From contig CP070686.1 of assembly GCA_020353055.1 (NCBI GenBank), forward strand, positions 2,060,433-2,119,985: a stretch of DNA of 59,553 nucleotides. The letters are read 5' to 3'. This document shows, one piece after another, positions 8,151-17,100 of this stretch. The position numbers and the translations under genes were made by a program. The notes under the pieces are model-generated. The model searched no databases. It saw only the letters and a program-made list of their open reading frames with translations, and was not told the DNA's origin. The DNA comes from Caldifarciminota bacterium. Lineage in GTDB: Bacteria; Hydrothermota; Tepidihabitantia; SM23-42. How positions within the stretch are numbered: the first letter of the stretch is position 1; every line of letters starts with the position of its first letter.

Positions 8151-8983
8151 AAAGGAATGTACTTTTGTTGGTTATGCTCGTTTGTTTTTCGGTTTTGTGT
8201 TTGATCTCATGCAAGTATTTTCAAAAAAAGTCATACGAGATATACAAATCCGATAAGATGGTAGACATTGGTACGCATAAATTACGGGTAGTATTGTCGG
8301 ATATCCCAAGTGACTATACCATAGTCTTGGAAGCCGGTGGGGGGATGTATTCAGACGCTTATAAGGGAATACAGGATACGCTTGTTCGCCTGACCGGTAT
8401 GAGGGCGATGAGTTATGATCGCTCGGGTTTCGGGGGAAGCGAACTTGGCCCGGACGACTTCACCGCAATAGATGAAGTAGATGCATTGAAGAAATGCCTG
8501 GAAGTTCTGGGATTCAAGAGCAAATATATTCTGGTGGGGCATTCATATGGAGGATTTCTTGTACAACTCTTCGCTGCGCGATATCCGGAACTTGTCAGTG
8601 GACTCGTTTTGATCGATCCCATGAACGTAAAATTCGTTGATAGATTTGGCCTTGATAACCTCAATGCAATAACACCGTATTTTGAAAATCCAGCTACTAA
8701 TTATGAAAAAGCCGGCAATAGAATGATCGACTTCTTTCCTGAGGCTTTGGATACAATGAGAAGCAAAGAACTGCCAGGGCAAATGCCGGTGTCGTTGATA
8801 ACCGCCGGCAATGCTCCGTTTTCGCAAGTATTATGGCGTGCGTGTCATGAGGAAATGGTTATGAATTCCGAGAAACATAAACTGATACTTGCAGAAGGGA
8901 ACAGCCATGATATCATTGCGGAGAATCCGGAACTGGTCATAAACACGATTCTTGAATTGGTTACGCATCTAAAACAAAAATAA
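8147..8983 (+). CDS. Lipoprotein alpha/beta hydrolase
   Basis: A 278-residue lipid-anchored hydrolase. The N-terminus is a lipoprotein signal peptide with lipobox LISC, so Cys22 is the acylation site. The fold is an alpha/beta hydrolase: SYDRSGFGGSE, nucleophile elbow GHSYGG with Ser133, LVLIDP, and a late GNSHDI that supplies the histidine. The substrate cannot be told from sequence. It overlaps the HELLH gene by four bases and both are served by the promoter at 7596. It probably acts at the periplasmic face of a membrane. Confidence 0.82.
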   Translation: MKRNVLLLVMLVCFSVLCLISCKYFQKKSYEIYKSDKMVDIGTHKLRVVLSDIPSDYTIVLEAGGGMYSDAYKGIQDTLVRLTGMRAMSYDRSGFGGSELGPDDFTAIDEVDALKKCLEVLGFKSKYILVGHSYGGFLVQLFAARYPELVSGLVLIDPMNVKFVDRFGLDNLNAITPYFENPATNYEKAGNRMIDFFPEALDTMRSKELPGQMPVSLITAGNAPFSQVLWRACHEEMVMNSEKHKLILAEGNSHDIIAENPELVINTILELVTHLKQK

Positions 8984-9013
8984 AAATCGTCTTTTAAACC
9001 AAACCGTAACGTA

Positions 9014-9049
9014 GAGATTGCCGTGCTCACTGCGTTCGCTCGCAATGAC
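9014..9049. repeat. REP-like palindromic element, copy 1
   Basis: An imperfect palindrome that runs from GAGATTGCC through GCTCAC and GTTCGCTC to CGCAATGAC. Related copies lie at 9110-9173, 14037-14070 and 58688-58722. Confidence 0.65.
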
Positions 9050-9109
9050 AAGAGGCGAGACGGTCCAGTCCACGGGGACAGGCACCTTACGGAACCAGTC
9101 CCTTTGTGG

Positions 9110-9173
9110 GAGATTGCTTCGCCCCGGTTTATTGAATTAGTTGTGTAGTGCGAAAACCGGGGCTCGCAATGAC
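9110..9173. repeat. REP-like palindromic element, expanded copy
   Basis: It begins GAGATTGCTTCG and ends CTCGCAATGAC like the other copies. Its centre is a longer hairpin: CCCCGGTTT pairs with AAACCGGGG. Confidence 0.6.
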
Positions 9174-9221
9174 GGGCGTTAAGCGTATAGCGTCAAGCGT
9201 GCCGCGTGTGCAAGTCACCCC

Positions 9222-9249
9222 TTGACGAATCCGATTTTTTCATTATAAT
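9222..9249 (+). promoter_or_regulatory. Promoter of the membrane-paralogue operon
   Basis: TTGACG (9222-9227), 16 bp, TATAAT (9244-9249). It is the only clear promoter ahead of the eight-gene operon. Confidence 0.75.
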
Positions 9250-9254
9250 ATCAT

Positions 9255-9279
9255 AGACTAGTTTGCATTACAGACTAGT
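9255..9279 (+). promoter_or_regulatory. Paired AGACTAGT site, candidate operator
   Basis: AGACTAGT occurs at 9255-9262 and again at 9272-9279, a centre-to-centre spacing of 17 bp. Each contains the palindrome ACTAGT. The pair covers the expected transcription start (about 9256), a typical repressor position. Binding by the winged-helix protein encoded at the operon's end is an inference. Confidence 0.5.
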
Positions 9280-9300
9280 ATGTGAATAAGGGGGTTGGTG

Positions 9301-9924
9301 ATGGAACAGAAAATGGACCTGAGGCAGCTGGAACGCAAAGCCTGGACTTCATTCTACGACGATGGCCTGGGCGACATATTTCTGGGATGCATCATACTAA
9401 TGTTCGCTATAGCACCGATGCTCAGTAGAATGGGGTTGGGAGATTTCTGGAGCTCGGCAGTTTTTCTGCCGTTTTTGGCTTTGTTATTCATTGTGATCGT
9501 GCTGCTCAGGAAGCGAGTTGTCAGAACCCGGGTCGGGTTGGTTAGTTTCGGGCGCGCACGCAAGAAGCGTTTGGTGAAGTTCAACGTTTTGATGCTGGTG
9601 GTGTTGTCGGTCGGCTTCATTTTGGGTCTTCTCTCTGTAAGGGGCGGTGTCGCGCAGGCATGGGTACACAATCTTCGTTTCATTGCGATCGTGCTCATGT
9701 GTTTTGGTCTTGCCGGATATTTCTTGGGTTTCATACGATTGTACATTTATGGTATTCTCATTGCTCTTGCTATACCGGTTGGCGAATGGCTCTGGACAAA
9801 TATGGGGGTGCCTCACCACGGTTTCCCAGTAACCTTTGGTGTCACCGCCGGAGTTATTATAATAACTGGTATTGTATTATTCTTGCGTATGCTAAGTAAA
9901 AATCCGAAATCGAAAGGGGAATAG
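9301..9924 (+). CDS. Multipass membrane protein, paralogue family member 1
   Basis: A 207-residue integral membrane protein with about seven hydrophobic segments. It starts with a short cytosolic region, ERKAWTSFYDDGLGDI, that is recognisably shared with the five other membrane proteins of this operon. After the first helix pair comes the family's second marker, here RTRVGLVSFG (elsewhere YPRIGYAK), then further helices and a basic tail after the last helix (FLRMLSKNPKSKG). ATG 9301 is preferred: AAGGGGG lies six bases upstream. First gene of the operon, directly behind the promoter and paired ACTAGT site. Function unknown; no transporter or enzyme motif is visible. Closest sibling is the protein at 10350. 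Confidence 0.85.
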   Translation: MEQKMDLRQLERKAWTSFYDDGLGDIFLGCIILMFAIAPMLSRMGLGDFWSSAVFLPFLALLFIVIVLLRKRVVRTRVGLVSFGRARKKRLVKFNVLMLVVLSVGFILGLLSVRGGVAQAWVHNLRFIAIVLMCFGLAGYFLGFIRLYIYGILIALAIPVGEWLWTNMGVPHHGFPVTFGVTAGVIIITGIVLFLRMLSKNPKSKGE

Positions 9925-9958
9925 CTTGTTATCAAGGACGCAAATTAGGAGGTATTTG

Positions 9959-10357
9959 ATGTTCGTACGTAGGACATGTATATTGATCGTGGTTGTCTTC
10001 TTCGGAGGCGTGGTTTACGCTTCAGAGACAACTAATAAATTACAGGAACTAGACTCCATTGGCATGATGCCAGAAGTTATTGTGACGGCTCCCAGGTATG
10101 AAATTCAGGATGAGGCTTGGTTAGGTATGATTGAGGGTGTTGTCGTTGAAGCGCAACGGCCTTCGATCATGACAGAAGAGAACGTTGCTGGGGCGAACAG
10201 TGGGAAAATTGCGCCGAACAGCGATGGATTTGATTCGATACGCGGCGAAAGTATCATCCGTCTATTGTTGCCGTTGACGCTCACACTTGCGACAATTTCT
10301 ATACTGTATATGTCAATACATGCATATCTTAATGCTGAGGAGGTAAAGCATGAGTGA
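9959..10357 (+). CDS. Small exported protein with VIVTAPR motif and C-terminal membrane anchor
   Basis: A 132-residue protein that differs from its neighbours. A signal peptide or signal anchor covers about residues 1-22 (ends VYAS). Then comes MPEVIVTAPRYE near residue 40 and a second, weaker version, EGVVVEAQRPS, near 60. A low-complexity linker leads to a hydrophobic segment (about 96-120) and a charged end. VVVTAPR-type strings are familiar from the N-termini of TonB-dependent receptors, but no barrel is present here. ATG 9959 has AGGAGG seven bases upstream. The gene ends overlapping the next start by 8 bp. It could be the exported partner of the membrane proteins; that is inference. Confidence 0.75.
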   Translation: MFVRRTCILIVVVFFGGVVYASETTNKLQELDSIGMMPEVIVTAPRYEIQDEAWLGMIEGVVVEAQRPSIMTEENVAGANSGKIAPNSDGFDSIRGESIIRLLLPLTLTLATISILYMSIHAYLNAEEVKHE

Positions 10358-11027
10358 GAATAAAATCGATCTGAAAAAACTTGAACGCAAGGTGTGGACA
10401 TCTTTTTATGAAGATGGCATCTGGGATATTTACCTCGGATTGCTGCTTTCGGCCATCGCGGTTGGTGCGTTCTGTACTGACACCGGAATATCCGAGAAAT
10501 ACTCGATCTTCGGTCACATTGGGATTACAGTATTCGCAGTTCTCTTGCTATGGCTTGGCAAGCATTTCATAACTGTCCCGCGTATCGGAACCGTCGTTTT
10601 CGGCTCCAGAGGCAGGGCACGATTGACGAAAGTACAAGTCCTCCTTGCGATCTCATGCGTATCGGGGTTGGCGGCTTTCTTGCTGATCGCTTCCACCATA
10701 GGAAATGTAACAGCACGGCAGTCGGTTATGGAGTACATCGTTCCTGTATTCTGGACAGTGAATATGCTCGTTCTGTTCAGTCTTGCCGCATATTTCCTGA
10801 ATTATGCTCGTTTGTACATTATCGGATTTTTGTATGCAATTGCAGTGCCGGCTGATAAGATACTGCGACAAATACTACATATCGATTTGAGCGTCGTTGC
10901 CTTTGGCGTGCCCGCGATGATTATTCTGATCATGGGTGTTGTTGTGTTGGTTCGCTTTCTACGCAAGTACTCAATTCCAAGTGATGATTTTCCCAGTAAG
11001 GAGATAAAGGATGTCCGAGACCGTTGA
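10350..11027 (+). CDS. Multipass membrane protein, paralogue family member 2
   Basis: A 225-residue integral membrane protein closely resembling member 1. It has the N-terminal block ERKVWTSFYEDGIWDIYLG, about seven hydrophobic segments, the mid-protein marker VPRIGTVVFGSRGRARL, and a basic tail after the last helix (VRFLRKYSIPSD). Shine-Dalgarno GAGGA sits ahead of ATG 10350. It overlaps the previous gene by 8 bp and the next by 17 bp, so translation is coupled. No catalytic or transport signature is seen. Confidence 0.85.
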   Translation: MSENKIDLKKLERKVWTSFYEDGIWDIYLGLLLSAIAVGAFCTDTGISEKYSIFGHIGITVFAVLLLWLGKHFITVPRIGTVVFGSRGRARLTKVQVLLAISCVSGLAAFLLIASTIGNVTARQSVMEYIVPVFWTVNMLVLFSLAAYFLNYARLYIIGFLYAIAVPADKILRQILHIDLSVVAFGVPAMIILIMGVVVLVRFLRKYSIPSDDFPSKEIKDVRDR

Positions 11028-11622
11028 AATACAGGAAATCAAGCAGAAGGCTTTTAGCGCCATGTCACAGGATGGTTTGGACAAGATTCTCGCTGGCTTT
11101 GTGCTCATGCTTCTCCCGCTTGTCTTGATTGATATGATGCTTTTGGCTTTGCTGGTGATCATGGCCGTTCTGAGTCTGATTTTGAAAGGCGTAATCAGAA
11201 AGAAGTTACTCTATGATCGGATAGGTTATGCGAAATTTCCAATGCGTTCTGATAGAAGAGAGGTACTGTTTACTATTCTGTATATTCTAGTGTTTCTGTC
11301 GCTCTTTTTCGCCGTAGTCATCAGACAACTCAATACCTTCAAGCCGCTTATGATCATCATCGTTCCGGCCGGTGCATTCTTCACGATTACTCACTTTCGC
11401 ACAAAGATCAAAATTGATTATGTTATGTCTTTTGTAATATTTCTCAGCGGAATCATTGGGCTACTGTTTACAATTGCCGGGTACGACCCGAACACGGTTT
11501 CTGTTTGTCAATTTGGTGCAATAGGCGTGGTGTTTCTAATTGTCGGTGTCATTCAATTGAAAACGTTTCTGCGTAGATACCAAAAGGTCGCAAAGGAGGC
11601 AAGAGATGACCGAAACTATTGA
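11011..11622 (+). CDS. Multipass membrane protein, paralogue family member 3
   Basis: A 203-residue membrane protein of the same family. N-terminal block IKQKAFSAMSQDGLDKI, a hydrophobic pair, then DRIGYAKFPMRSDRREV. Two more helix pairs follow, and the tail FLRRYQKVAKEARDD is basic. GGAG precedes ATG 11011. The overlap with each neighbour is 17 bp, the same figure on both sides, which fits tandem duplication of a unit including its junction. Function unknown. Confidence 0.83.
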   Translation: MSETVEIQEIKQKAFSAMSQDGLDKILAGFVLMLLPLVLIDMMLLALLVIMAVLSLILKGVIRKKLLYDRIGYAKFPMRSDRREVLFTILYILVFLSLFFAVVIRQLNTFKPLMIIIVPAGAFFTITHFRTKIKIDYVMSFVIFLSGIIGLLFTIAGYDPNTVSVCQFGAIGVVFLIVGVIQLKTFLRRYQKVAKEARDDRNY

Positions 11623-12205
11623 TGTCAAGCACACAGAGAATGAAGTCCGCAAAGTACTGGGGCAAGATGGTCTGGACTTGATCGTTGGCGGTCTGGCGTT
11701 GGCGCTCATGGCGATATTTTTTGTCAATATTAAGCATGGCTGGGCATATGTCTTTGCCGTTGGACTTCACGCTTCCGTGCTTCCTTATCTGAGGAGAAAG
11801 ATTGTCTATCCGCGGATCGGGTATGCGCAACTGCCGGCAGTGAAAATGACAATTCTGCAGCATTTGCTAACGGTAATCGTTGCAGCCATCGCACTCATTC
11901 TTTTTTATGTATTCGGCAAGGACTCGCGTTTCAACTGGGTGATGCCATTGTATGTGGGTTTCGTACTATCTTTTATTTCCTTTGTGACGGCTTGGAGACA
12001 CAAGTTGCCGACATATTATCTGGTTACGTTCATTTTTGTAATCAGTGGCATAATTGGCATCATTTTAACGCGGGCAGGACATCCGGCCGGTATAGTTACC
12101 GCCGTGCAACTCTGGATTCTATCCGTGATACTGGTTCTGATGGGTGTGGTGCGATTGTTGCTGTTCAAAATGAGATATCCCTTACTTTGCACGACACAGA
12201 ACTGA
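11606..12205 (+). CDS. Multipass membrane protein, paralogue family member 4
   Basis: A 199-residue membrane protein. N-terminal block ENEVRKVLGQDGLDLIVGG, then marker YPRIGYAQLPAVKM, six or so helices, and a tail LLLFKMRYPLL. AAAGGAGG precedes ATG 11606. It overlaps member 3 by 17 bp and is separated from member 5 by 8 bp. Members 3 to 5 form a subgroup in which TM2 is followed directly by the YPRIGYA marker. Function unknown. Confidence 0.83.
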   Translation: MTETIDVKHTENEVRKVLGQDGLDLIVGGLALALMAIFFVNIKHGWAYVFAVGLHASVLPYLRRKIVYPRIGYAQLPAVKMTILQHLLTVIVAAIALILFYVFGKDSRFNWVMPLYVGFVLSFISFVTAWRHKLPTYYLVTFIFVISGIIGIILTRAGHPAGIVTAVQLWILSVILVLMGVVRLLLFKMRYPLLCTTQN

Positions 12206-12213
12206 GGGGCGAT

Positions 12214-12813
12214 ATGAGTGAACAGATAGTCATGGAAGAAATAGAAAAGAAAGCAAGAAGTACTTTGCGACGGGATGGATTGGCAACAATTATTGCAGGA
12301 GTGGCTCTTGCCATCATGGCACCGTTCTTCCTCGATGATAGATTAGGTTGGATGCTTATCCTCGGCAGCGGTCTGTATGTCTTCCTACCAGAAGTTTTGA
12401 GGAGGCATTTCATCTATCCCCGAGTTGGCTATGTGAAGGTAAGGAAGGAAAAAAGTAAGAAATGGAAGTTGATCATTTCAATATTACTACTGTTGATATT
12501 TATTGTCATTCTAAAGATCAATGCGTACAATTGGATACTACCTTTCTATCTCGCTTTGGTACTTGGTGCAATGGCCTTTACGATTGCCTACTTATACAGG
12601 ACCCTCGTAGAATATTTCCTCGCTAGCCTTATACTGGCAAGCGGTATCGTTGGTTTAGTTGTTACAATACAAGGTAATGAGCCAGGACTTGTATCCGCTC
12701 TTCAACTCTGGATACTCGGGGCAGTGCTCGTTCTTGTCGGTATCGTGCGGTTCGTACTATTCATTCGTAAATATCCAGCAACAAAGGAGCATGGTAATGA
12801 AACCATCGGTTGA
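12214..12813 (+). CDS. Multipass membrane protein, paralogue family member 5
   Basis: A 199-residue membrane protein. It has IEKKARSTLRRDGLATIIAG at the N-terminus, YPRVGYVKVRKEKSKKWK after the first helices, several further helices and a tail VLFIRKYPATKEHG. The true start is ATG 12214, with GAGGGG upstream. The frame is open further 5' to 11992, but that part merely overlaps member 4. It overlaps member 6 by 17 bp. Function unknown. Confidence 0.83.
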   Translation: MSEQIVMEEIEKKARSTLRRDGLATIIAGVALAIMAPFFLDDRLGWMLILGSGLYVFLPEVLRRHFIYPRVGYVKVRKEKSKKWKLIISILLLLIFIVILKINAYNWILPFYLALVLGAMAFTIAYLYRTLVEYFLASLILASGIVGLVVTIQGNEPGLVSALQLWILGAVLVLVGIVRFVLFIRKYPATKEHGNETIG

Positions 12814-13402
12814 TCTGGGAGAGATCAAGCGCAAAACGCGATACATGAATTTTCAGGATGGCCTTATGGATATTGTGCTGGGTGTTCATCTTGTGCTCAC
12901 ATATTATGTGATAGAATACCGGCTACTGCTCAACATACCGTGGATCGTGATCGGTCCCTTGATCGTCGAGGCAATCAGAAAACGCACGACTTATCCGCGT
13001 ATTGGCTATGCACGTGTGGCCAATCGGGGAGCAACTGCCCTAAGAATACTATTAGTATGCGTAGCAGGAATTGTACTTCTTTTTGCGGTAACAGCTTTGA
13101 TTTTTCTATTGCTTGGCCTACCAGTACAGAATAATTGGCATCATGTCCTCAAACTAGCCGCAGTGCTGCTCATTCCGGTGATTTTCGGCTTGCTTGCACA
13201 TGAGCATAGGGTCTACAGATGGTTTGTTTATGGGGTGTTGATCGGTCTGGGTGGGTTATTTGTCAGAGCGATAGCGCCAAATAGCCTTCAGTTCTATTTT
13301 GCCATTCTTGGTGGTGTTGTTTCGGTAATCGGCATCGCGATATTCCTTGATTTCTTAAATAAACATCCGCGGCAGCCTGAGGAGGGCTCGGATGGTGCCT
13401 AA
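12797..13402 (+). CDS. Multipass membrane protein, paralogue family member 6
   Basis: A 201-residue membrane protein. N-terminal block IKRKTRYMNFQDGLMDIVLG, marker YPRIGYARVANRGATAL, long hydrophobic segments, tail FLDFLNKHPRQPEEG. AAAGGAG seven bases upstream decides for ATG 12797 over ATG 12791. The frame extends upstream to 12659 only as overlap. The gene overlaps member 5 by 17 bp and the regulator by 11 bp. Function unknown. Confidence 0.83.
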   Translation: MKPSVDLGEIKRKTRYMNFQDGLMDIVLGVHLVLTYYVIEYRLLLNIPWIVIGPLIVEAIRKRTTYPRIGYARVANRGATALRILLVCVAGIVLLFAVTALIFLLLGLPVQNNWHHVLKLAAVLLIPVIFGLLAHEHRVYRWFVYGVLIGLGGLFVRAIAPNSLQFYFAILGGVVSVIGIAIFLDFLNKHPRQPEEGSDGA

Positions 13403-13721
13403 GAAGAAAGAAGCGCACGAACTGCAGAAAATCGTTGACATCGACCGGGTTGTCCATGAACCTGCAAGGCTTCTGATCCTTTCGTATCTGTACGTGGTCG
13501 AGAGCGCTGATTTCCTCTTTCTGCTCAGACAGACAAACCTGACCAAGGGTAATCTCTCTTCTCATCTGATGAAATTGGAGAAAGCAGGATATGTGAATAT
13601 TGAGAAGAAATTCGTTGAGAAGATCCCGCGCACATTACTCAGTTTAACAAAAGAAGGAAGAAAAGCGTTCCATGAGTATACCAAGCGGATGAAGAAGATA
13701 TTCATGGAACTACCGGGGTAA
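13392..13721 (+). CDS. Winged-helix transcriptional regulator (HTH_34-like)
   Basis: A 109-residue DNA-binding protein. The sequence DIDRVVHEPARLLILSYL opens the domain. The recognition helix region is TKGNLSSHLMKLEKAGYV, the wing EKIPRTLLSLTKEGRKAF, and a short C-terminal helix follows. This matches the small stand-alone MarR/ArsR-related group known as HTH_34. It has no ligand domain. It is the last gene of the membrane-protein operon and overlaps member 6 by 11 bp, so it is made together with them and most likely regulates this same operon. The paired ACTAGT site at 9255-9279 is the obvious candidate target. Confidence 0.85.
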   Translation: MVPKKKEAHELQKIVDIDRVVHEPARLLILSYLYVVESADFLFLLRQTNLTKGNLSSHLMKLEKAGYVNIEKKFVEKIPRTLLSLTKEGRKAFHEYTKRMKKIFMELPG

Positions 13722-13757
13722 CCTCCTCGATTACGGTGATAAAGAAACTTGATTACA

Positions 13758-13889
13758 ATGATACTCAAACACAATATCGCCATAGCATTGGCGGATTCTG
13801 AAGTCACGTCCGTTTGTGACGAGCTGAATTCATGCATGGCTGAAGATATATCTGCCATGGGTATACCGCAGAAACGCTCCGCTGAATAA
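13758..13889 (+). CDS. Small hypothetical ORF (43 codons)
   Basis: ATG 13758 opens a 43-codon frame ending at TAA 13887-13889, beginning MILKHNIAIALADSEVTS. It contains two cysteines and no membrane segment. It lacks a good Shine-Dalgarno and lies behind the regulator in the same direction. It may be spurious. The remaining bases up to 14036 hold no other candidate. Confidence 0.2.
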   Translation: MILKHNIAIALADSEVTSVCDELNSCMAEDISAMGIPQKRSAE

Positions 13890-14036
13890 AAGCATCACAG
13901 TGCTGTCATTTCTGTATAATAGCAATCAATGAGGGTAGATATCTCATAAAATTACTGCGTTTAGGGTGAGAAAAATCAATGATGGGGGGAGTGTTGGGTT
14001 CCCCGGCTAAAGCGGGGAAAGACGCTGCTTCGTAGT

Positions 14037-14070
14037 GAGATTGCCGCGTCGCTTCGCTCCTCGCAATGAC
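14037..14070. repeat. REP-like palindromic element, copy 3
   Basis: Starts GAGATTGCCGCG and ends CTCGCAATGAC, with a GCGTCGCTTCGC core. Same family as 9014-9049. Confidence 0.65.
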
Positions 14071-14099
14071 GGCGGTGGGGTGGATGAGGATGGGTAAAA

Positions 14100-14151
14100 C
14101 CCGCATCCTGCCTACCCACAAATAGGGTGGGAGTTGACAGCAGGATGCGGG
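14100..14151. terminator. Bidirectional terminator between convergent operons
   Basis: CCCGCATCCTGC (14100-14111) pairs perfectly with GCAGGATGCGGG (14140-14151), enclosing a smaller CTACCCA/TGGG hairpin. GTTTTCC follows on the plus side and TTTTA on the minus side. It separates the membrane-paralogue operon from the efflux operon. Confidence 0.7.
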
Positions 14152-14164
14152 ATGTTTTCCTATA

Positions 14165-17100
14165 CTATTTTGATTTCGGCAGATCCACTTCGCAGGCTTT
14201 GTCCTTTTTCCGCTCGAAGAGTGTGTAAAGCACCGGGATGAAGACGAGGGTCAAGAAGGTGGCGACCATCAAACCGCCGATGACCGAACGTGCCATGGGA
14301 GCACGGAGCTCATTCCCGGCACCGATTCCCAGCGCCATGGGTATCAGGCCAAAACTCGTGGTGAATGCCGTCATCAGAATCGGACGCATACGGACTCTGC
14401 CTGCCTCAATTACGGCATCCATGCACTTGAGGCCTTCTTGCCGGCGCAATTGGTTGGCATAGGTAATATAAACGATCGCATTATTGACAACGATGCCACC
14501 GAGGAGCAGAACGCCGAGGAGACTCTGCATGTTGAGAGTTGTCCCGGTGAAGAATAACATCCAAAGAACACCAATGAGTGCAAGCGGGATGGTGAACATG
14601 ATGATGAACGGTTCGCGGAAGGACTCAAACTGACCGACCATGATCATGTATACGAGGACAATTGCCAGAAGGATCACCATCAAGAGATCCCTGAAGGTAT
14701 TAACCTGTTCCTCATAACCACCGGATAGCTCAATTGTGAAATCGGCCGGTCTCGGAATGGTATTCAGGATTTTCTGGACATCACGCGCCACGCTGCCCTG
14801 GTCACGTCCTTCGATGTTGCCGCTGACCGTCACGAGCCGGTAGTTGTCCTCGTGCTCGATCTTGACCGGCCCTACACCAATCGTGTCTTTGACAAAATTA
14901 ACGATTGGCACCTCTCCCATTGGTGTCGTGATCGTCATTGTGCTAATCTTCTTTATGTCATCGTGGTGTTCTTTATCGAACATCACTTTTATATTGTACT
15001 CATTGCCTTTTCTTCGGTATTGACTTGCCACGATGCCTTCGACGCGCGACCGCAAAACCTGGCCTATTTGATAAGGTGTCAGGCCGAAATTAGCTGCTTT
15101 CTGGCGGTCGATGATCAGACGCAATTCAGGTTTTCCTTCAGCAATGCTTGTTTCGAGGTCGACGAGTCCTTTTACGCTCCGAAGCGTGTCCATCAGGAGG
15201 TCAGATAGTTCCTTTGCCTTCTGGAAATCGTATCCGAGGATCTTTATGGCGATCGGTTTACCGCCGCCGAACATTGAAAATTGCTGGGTGGCGTATTTTA
15301 CCTTGAGTCCGGGGATACCGGTCATTTTAGGCCGTAGATCACGCTGGATCTCTTTGACCGAACGATTGCGCTGCTCGCGGTATACGAGTTCGAGATATAT
15401 CTCAGCTGAGTGCGGTCCGGTCGTAGCGGCAAAGAGACTCGAGAATCCACCCTCACCGCTACCGATCGAAGTTGAGAGTATATCAATCTCGGGGACTTCT
15501 TCGAGGATGATCTTTTCGAGCTGTCTTACCGCAGAATCGGTGACCCAGAGGTTGGTGCCGACCGGCATTTCAGCTTCGATGATGATCTCGCCTTGGTCAA
15601 CGGCGGGACTCAATTCAGTACCGATGAACGGTATCAACATCAAACTGATGACGAATACGGCAACAGTACCGAGAATAACGATCAACCGGTGATTGAGCGC
15701 CCAACTGATGAGCCGACTATAGGTGTCTTCCAGTTTTCTGTAAAAATTGTTAAGCCCTTCACCGAACCCGCTGCGTTTTACTTTCCCGAACCTAACCGAC
15801 AGCATGGGGATAATGGTCAAAGCGACAACAAGCGATGAGATTAGCGCAAAGGTAACGGTCAGAGCAAGCGGTTGGAAGAAAATCGATGCGAAACCTCTCA
15901 CCAGTAGCAAGGGTAAGAATACGGCAACGGTTGTCAGTGTGGAGGCAGTAATTGCTATACCCACTTCTTTTGCACCGGTGCTCGCTGCCTTTGCCGCGTC
16001 CTCGCCTTTCTCCTTGTGTCGGAATATGGCTTCGAACACAACGATCGCAGAATCCAGCACCATACCGATGGCGATCGTTAAACCGCCGAGTGAAATGATG
16101 TTGAGACTCATGTTGAAGAGGTACATGAAGAAGAGTGCGAAGAATACGGCAATTGGTATCGCAACTGCCATGTACAGAGTTGATCGGAAACTACCCAGGA
16201 ACAAGAATAGAACGATGACCGCAAGGATCGCGCCCATTATCAGAGTCTGCGCAGTACTGGTCACGGATCTGGTGATGTAGTCTGCCTGGTTGAACATGAT
16301 ATCGATCTTGATGCCCGGCGGAAGGTCTTTCTTAATATTTTCCAGTTCCTTTGCGAGTGCAGTGCCGACATTGACCGAGTTTGCATCGGTTCTCTTCTGC
16401 GCAATGCCCCATATTGACTGAACACCATTTGTACGTGAGATTGATGTTATCTCCGAGGCTTGCTCGCGTACTTCCGCGACCTGGGACAGTAGTATGGGTA
16501 CACCGTTGTTGCTGCCGACGACTGTCTTCTCGATCTCGGCGAGATTCGTGTACTCCCCGATCGTGCGTACAATATAGACTTTTCTGCCGGATTCAACATT
16601 GCCGAGTGGAAAGTTGATATTCTGTGCCTGTAGTATTTGCTGCACCTGATCAGAGGTTATGCCGGTACCCTGCAGTTTAACCGGATCAAGTATTACCTGG
16701 ATTTCTGTCATCGTACCGCTCATGGCATAAGAGGCAGCGACGCCGCCAACGCGCTGCAGACGTTCGGCTATGTCATCGGCGATCTGATCCAATTCGAGGG
16801 GGTCGATATCACCGGAGATGTTGTACATCATGACCGGCTGCGTGGAGATGTCAAATTTGAAGATCATTGGATAGTCTGCGTCCTCAGGTAGGTAGGGTAG
16901 GATGAATCCCATCCGGTCCCGGACATCGTTTGAAGCCGCATCGAGGTCAGTGCCCCATTCGAATTCGAGAAGTATGTTGGATATATTTTCCGAAGTTGTT
17001 GAAGTCACTTTCTTTATGTTATTGACCGTGCCGAGAGTCTGCTCGAGAGGCTCGGTTATCTGTGTCTCGATCTCTTCGGGCCCGGCTCCCGGATATGTGG

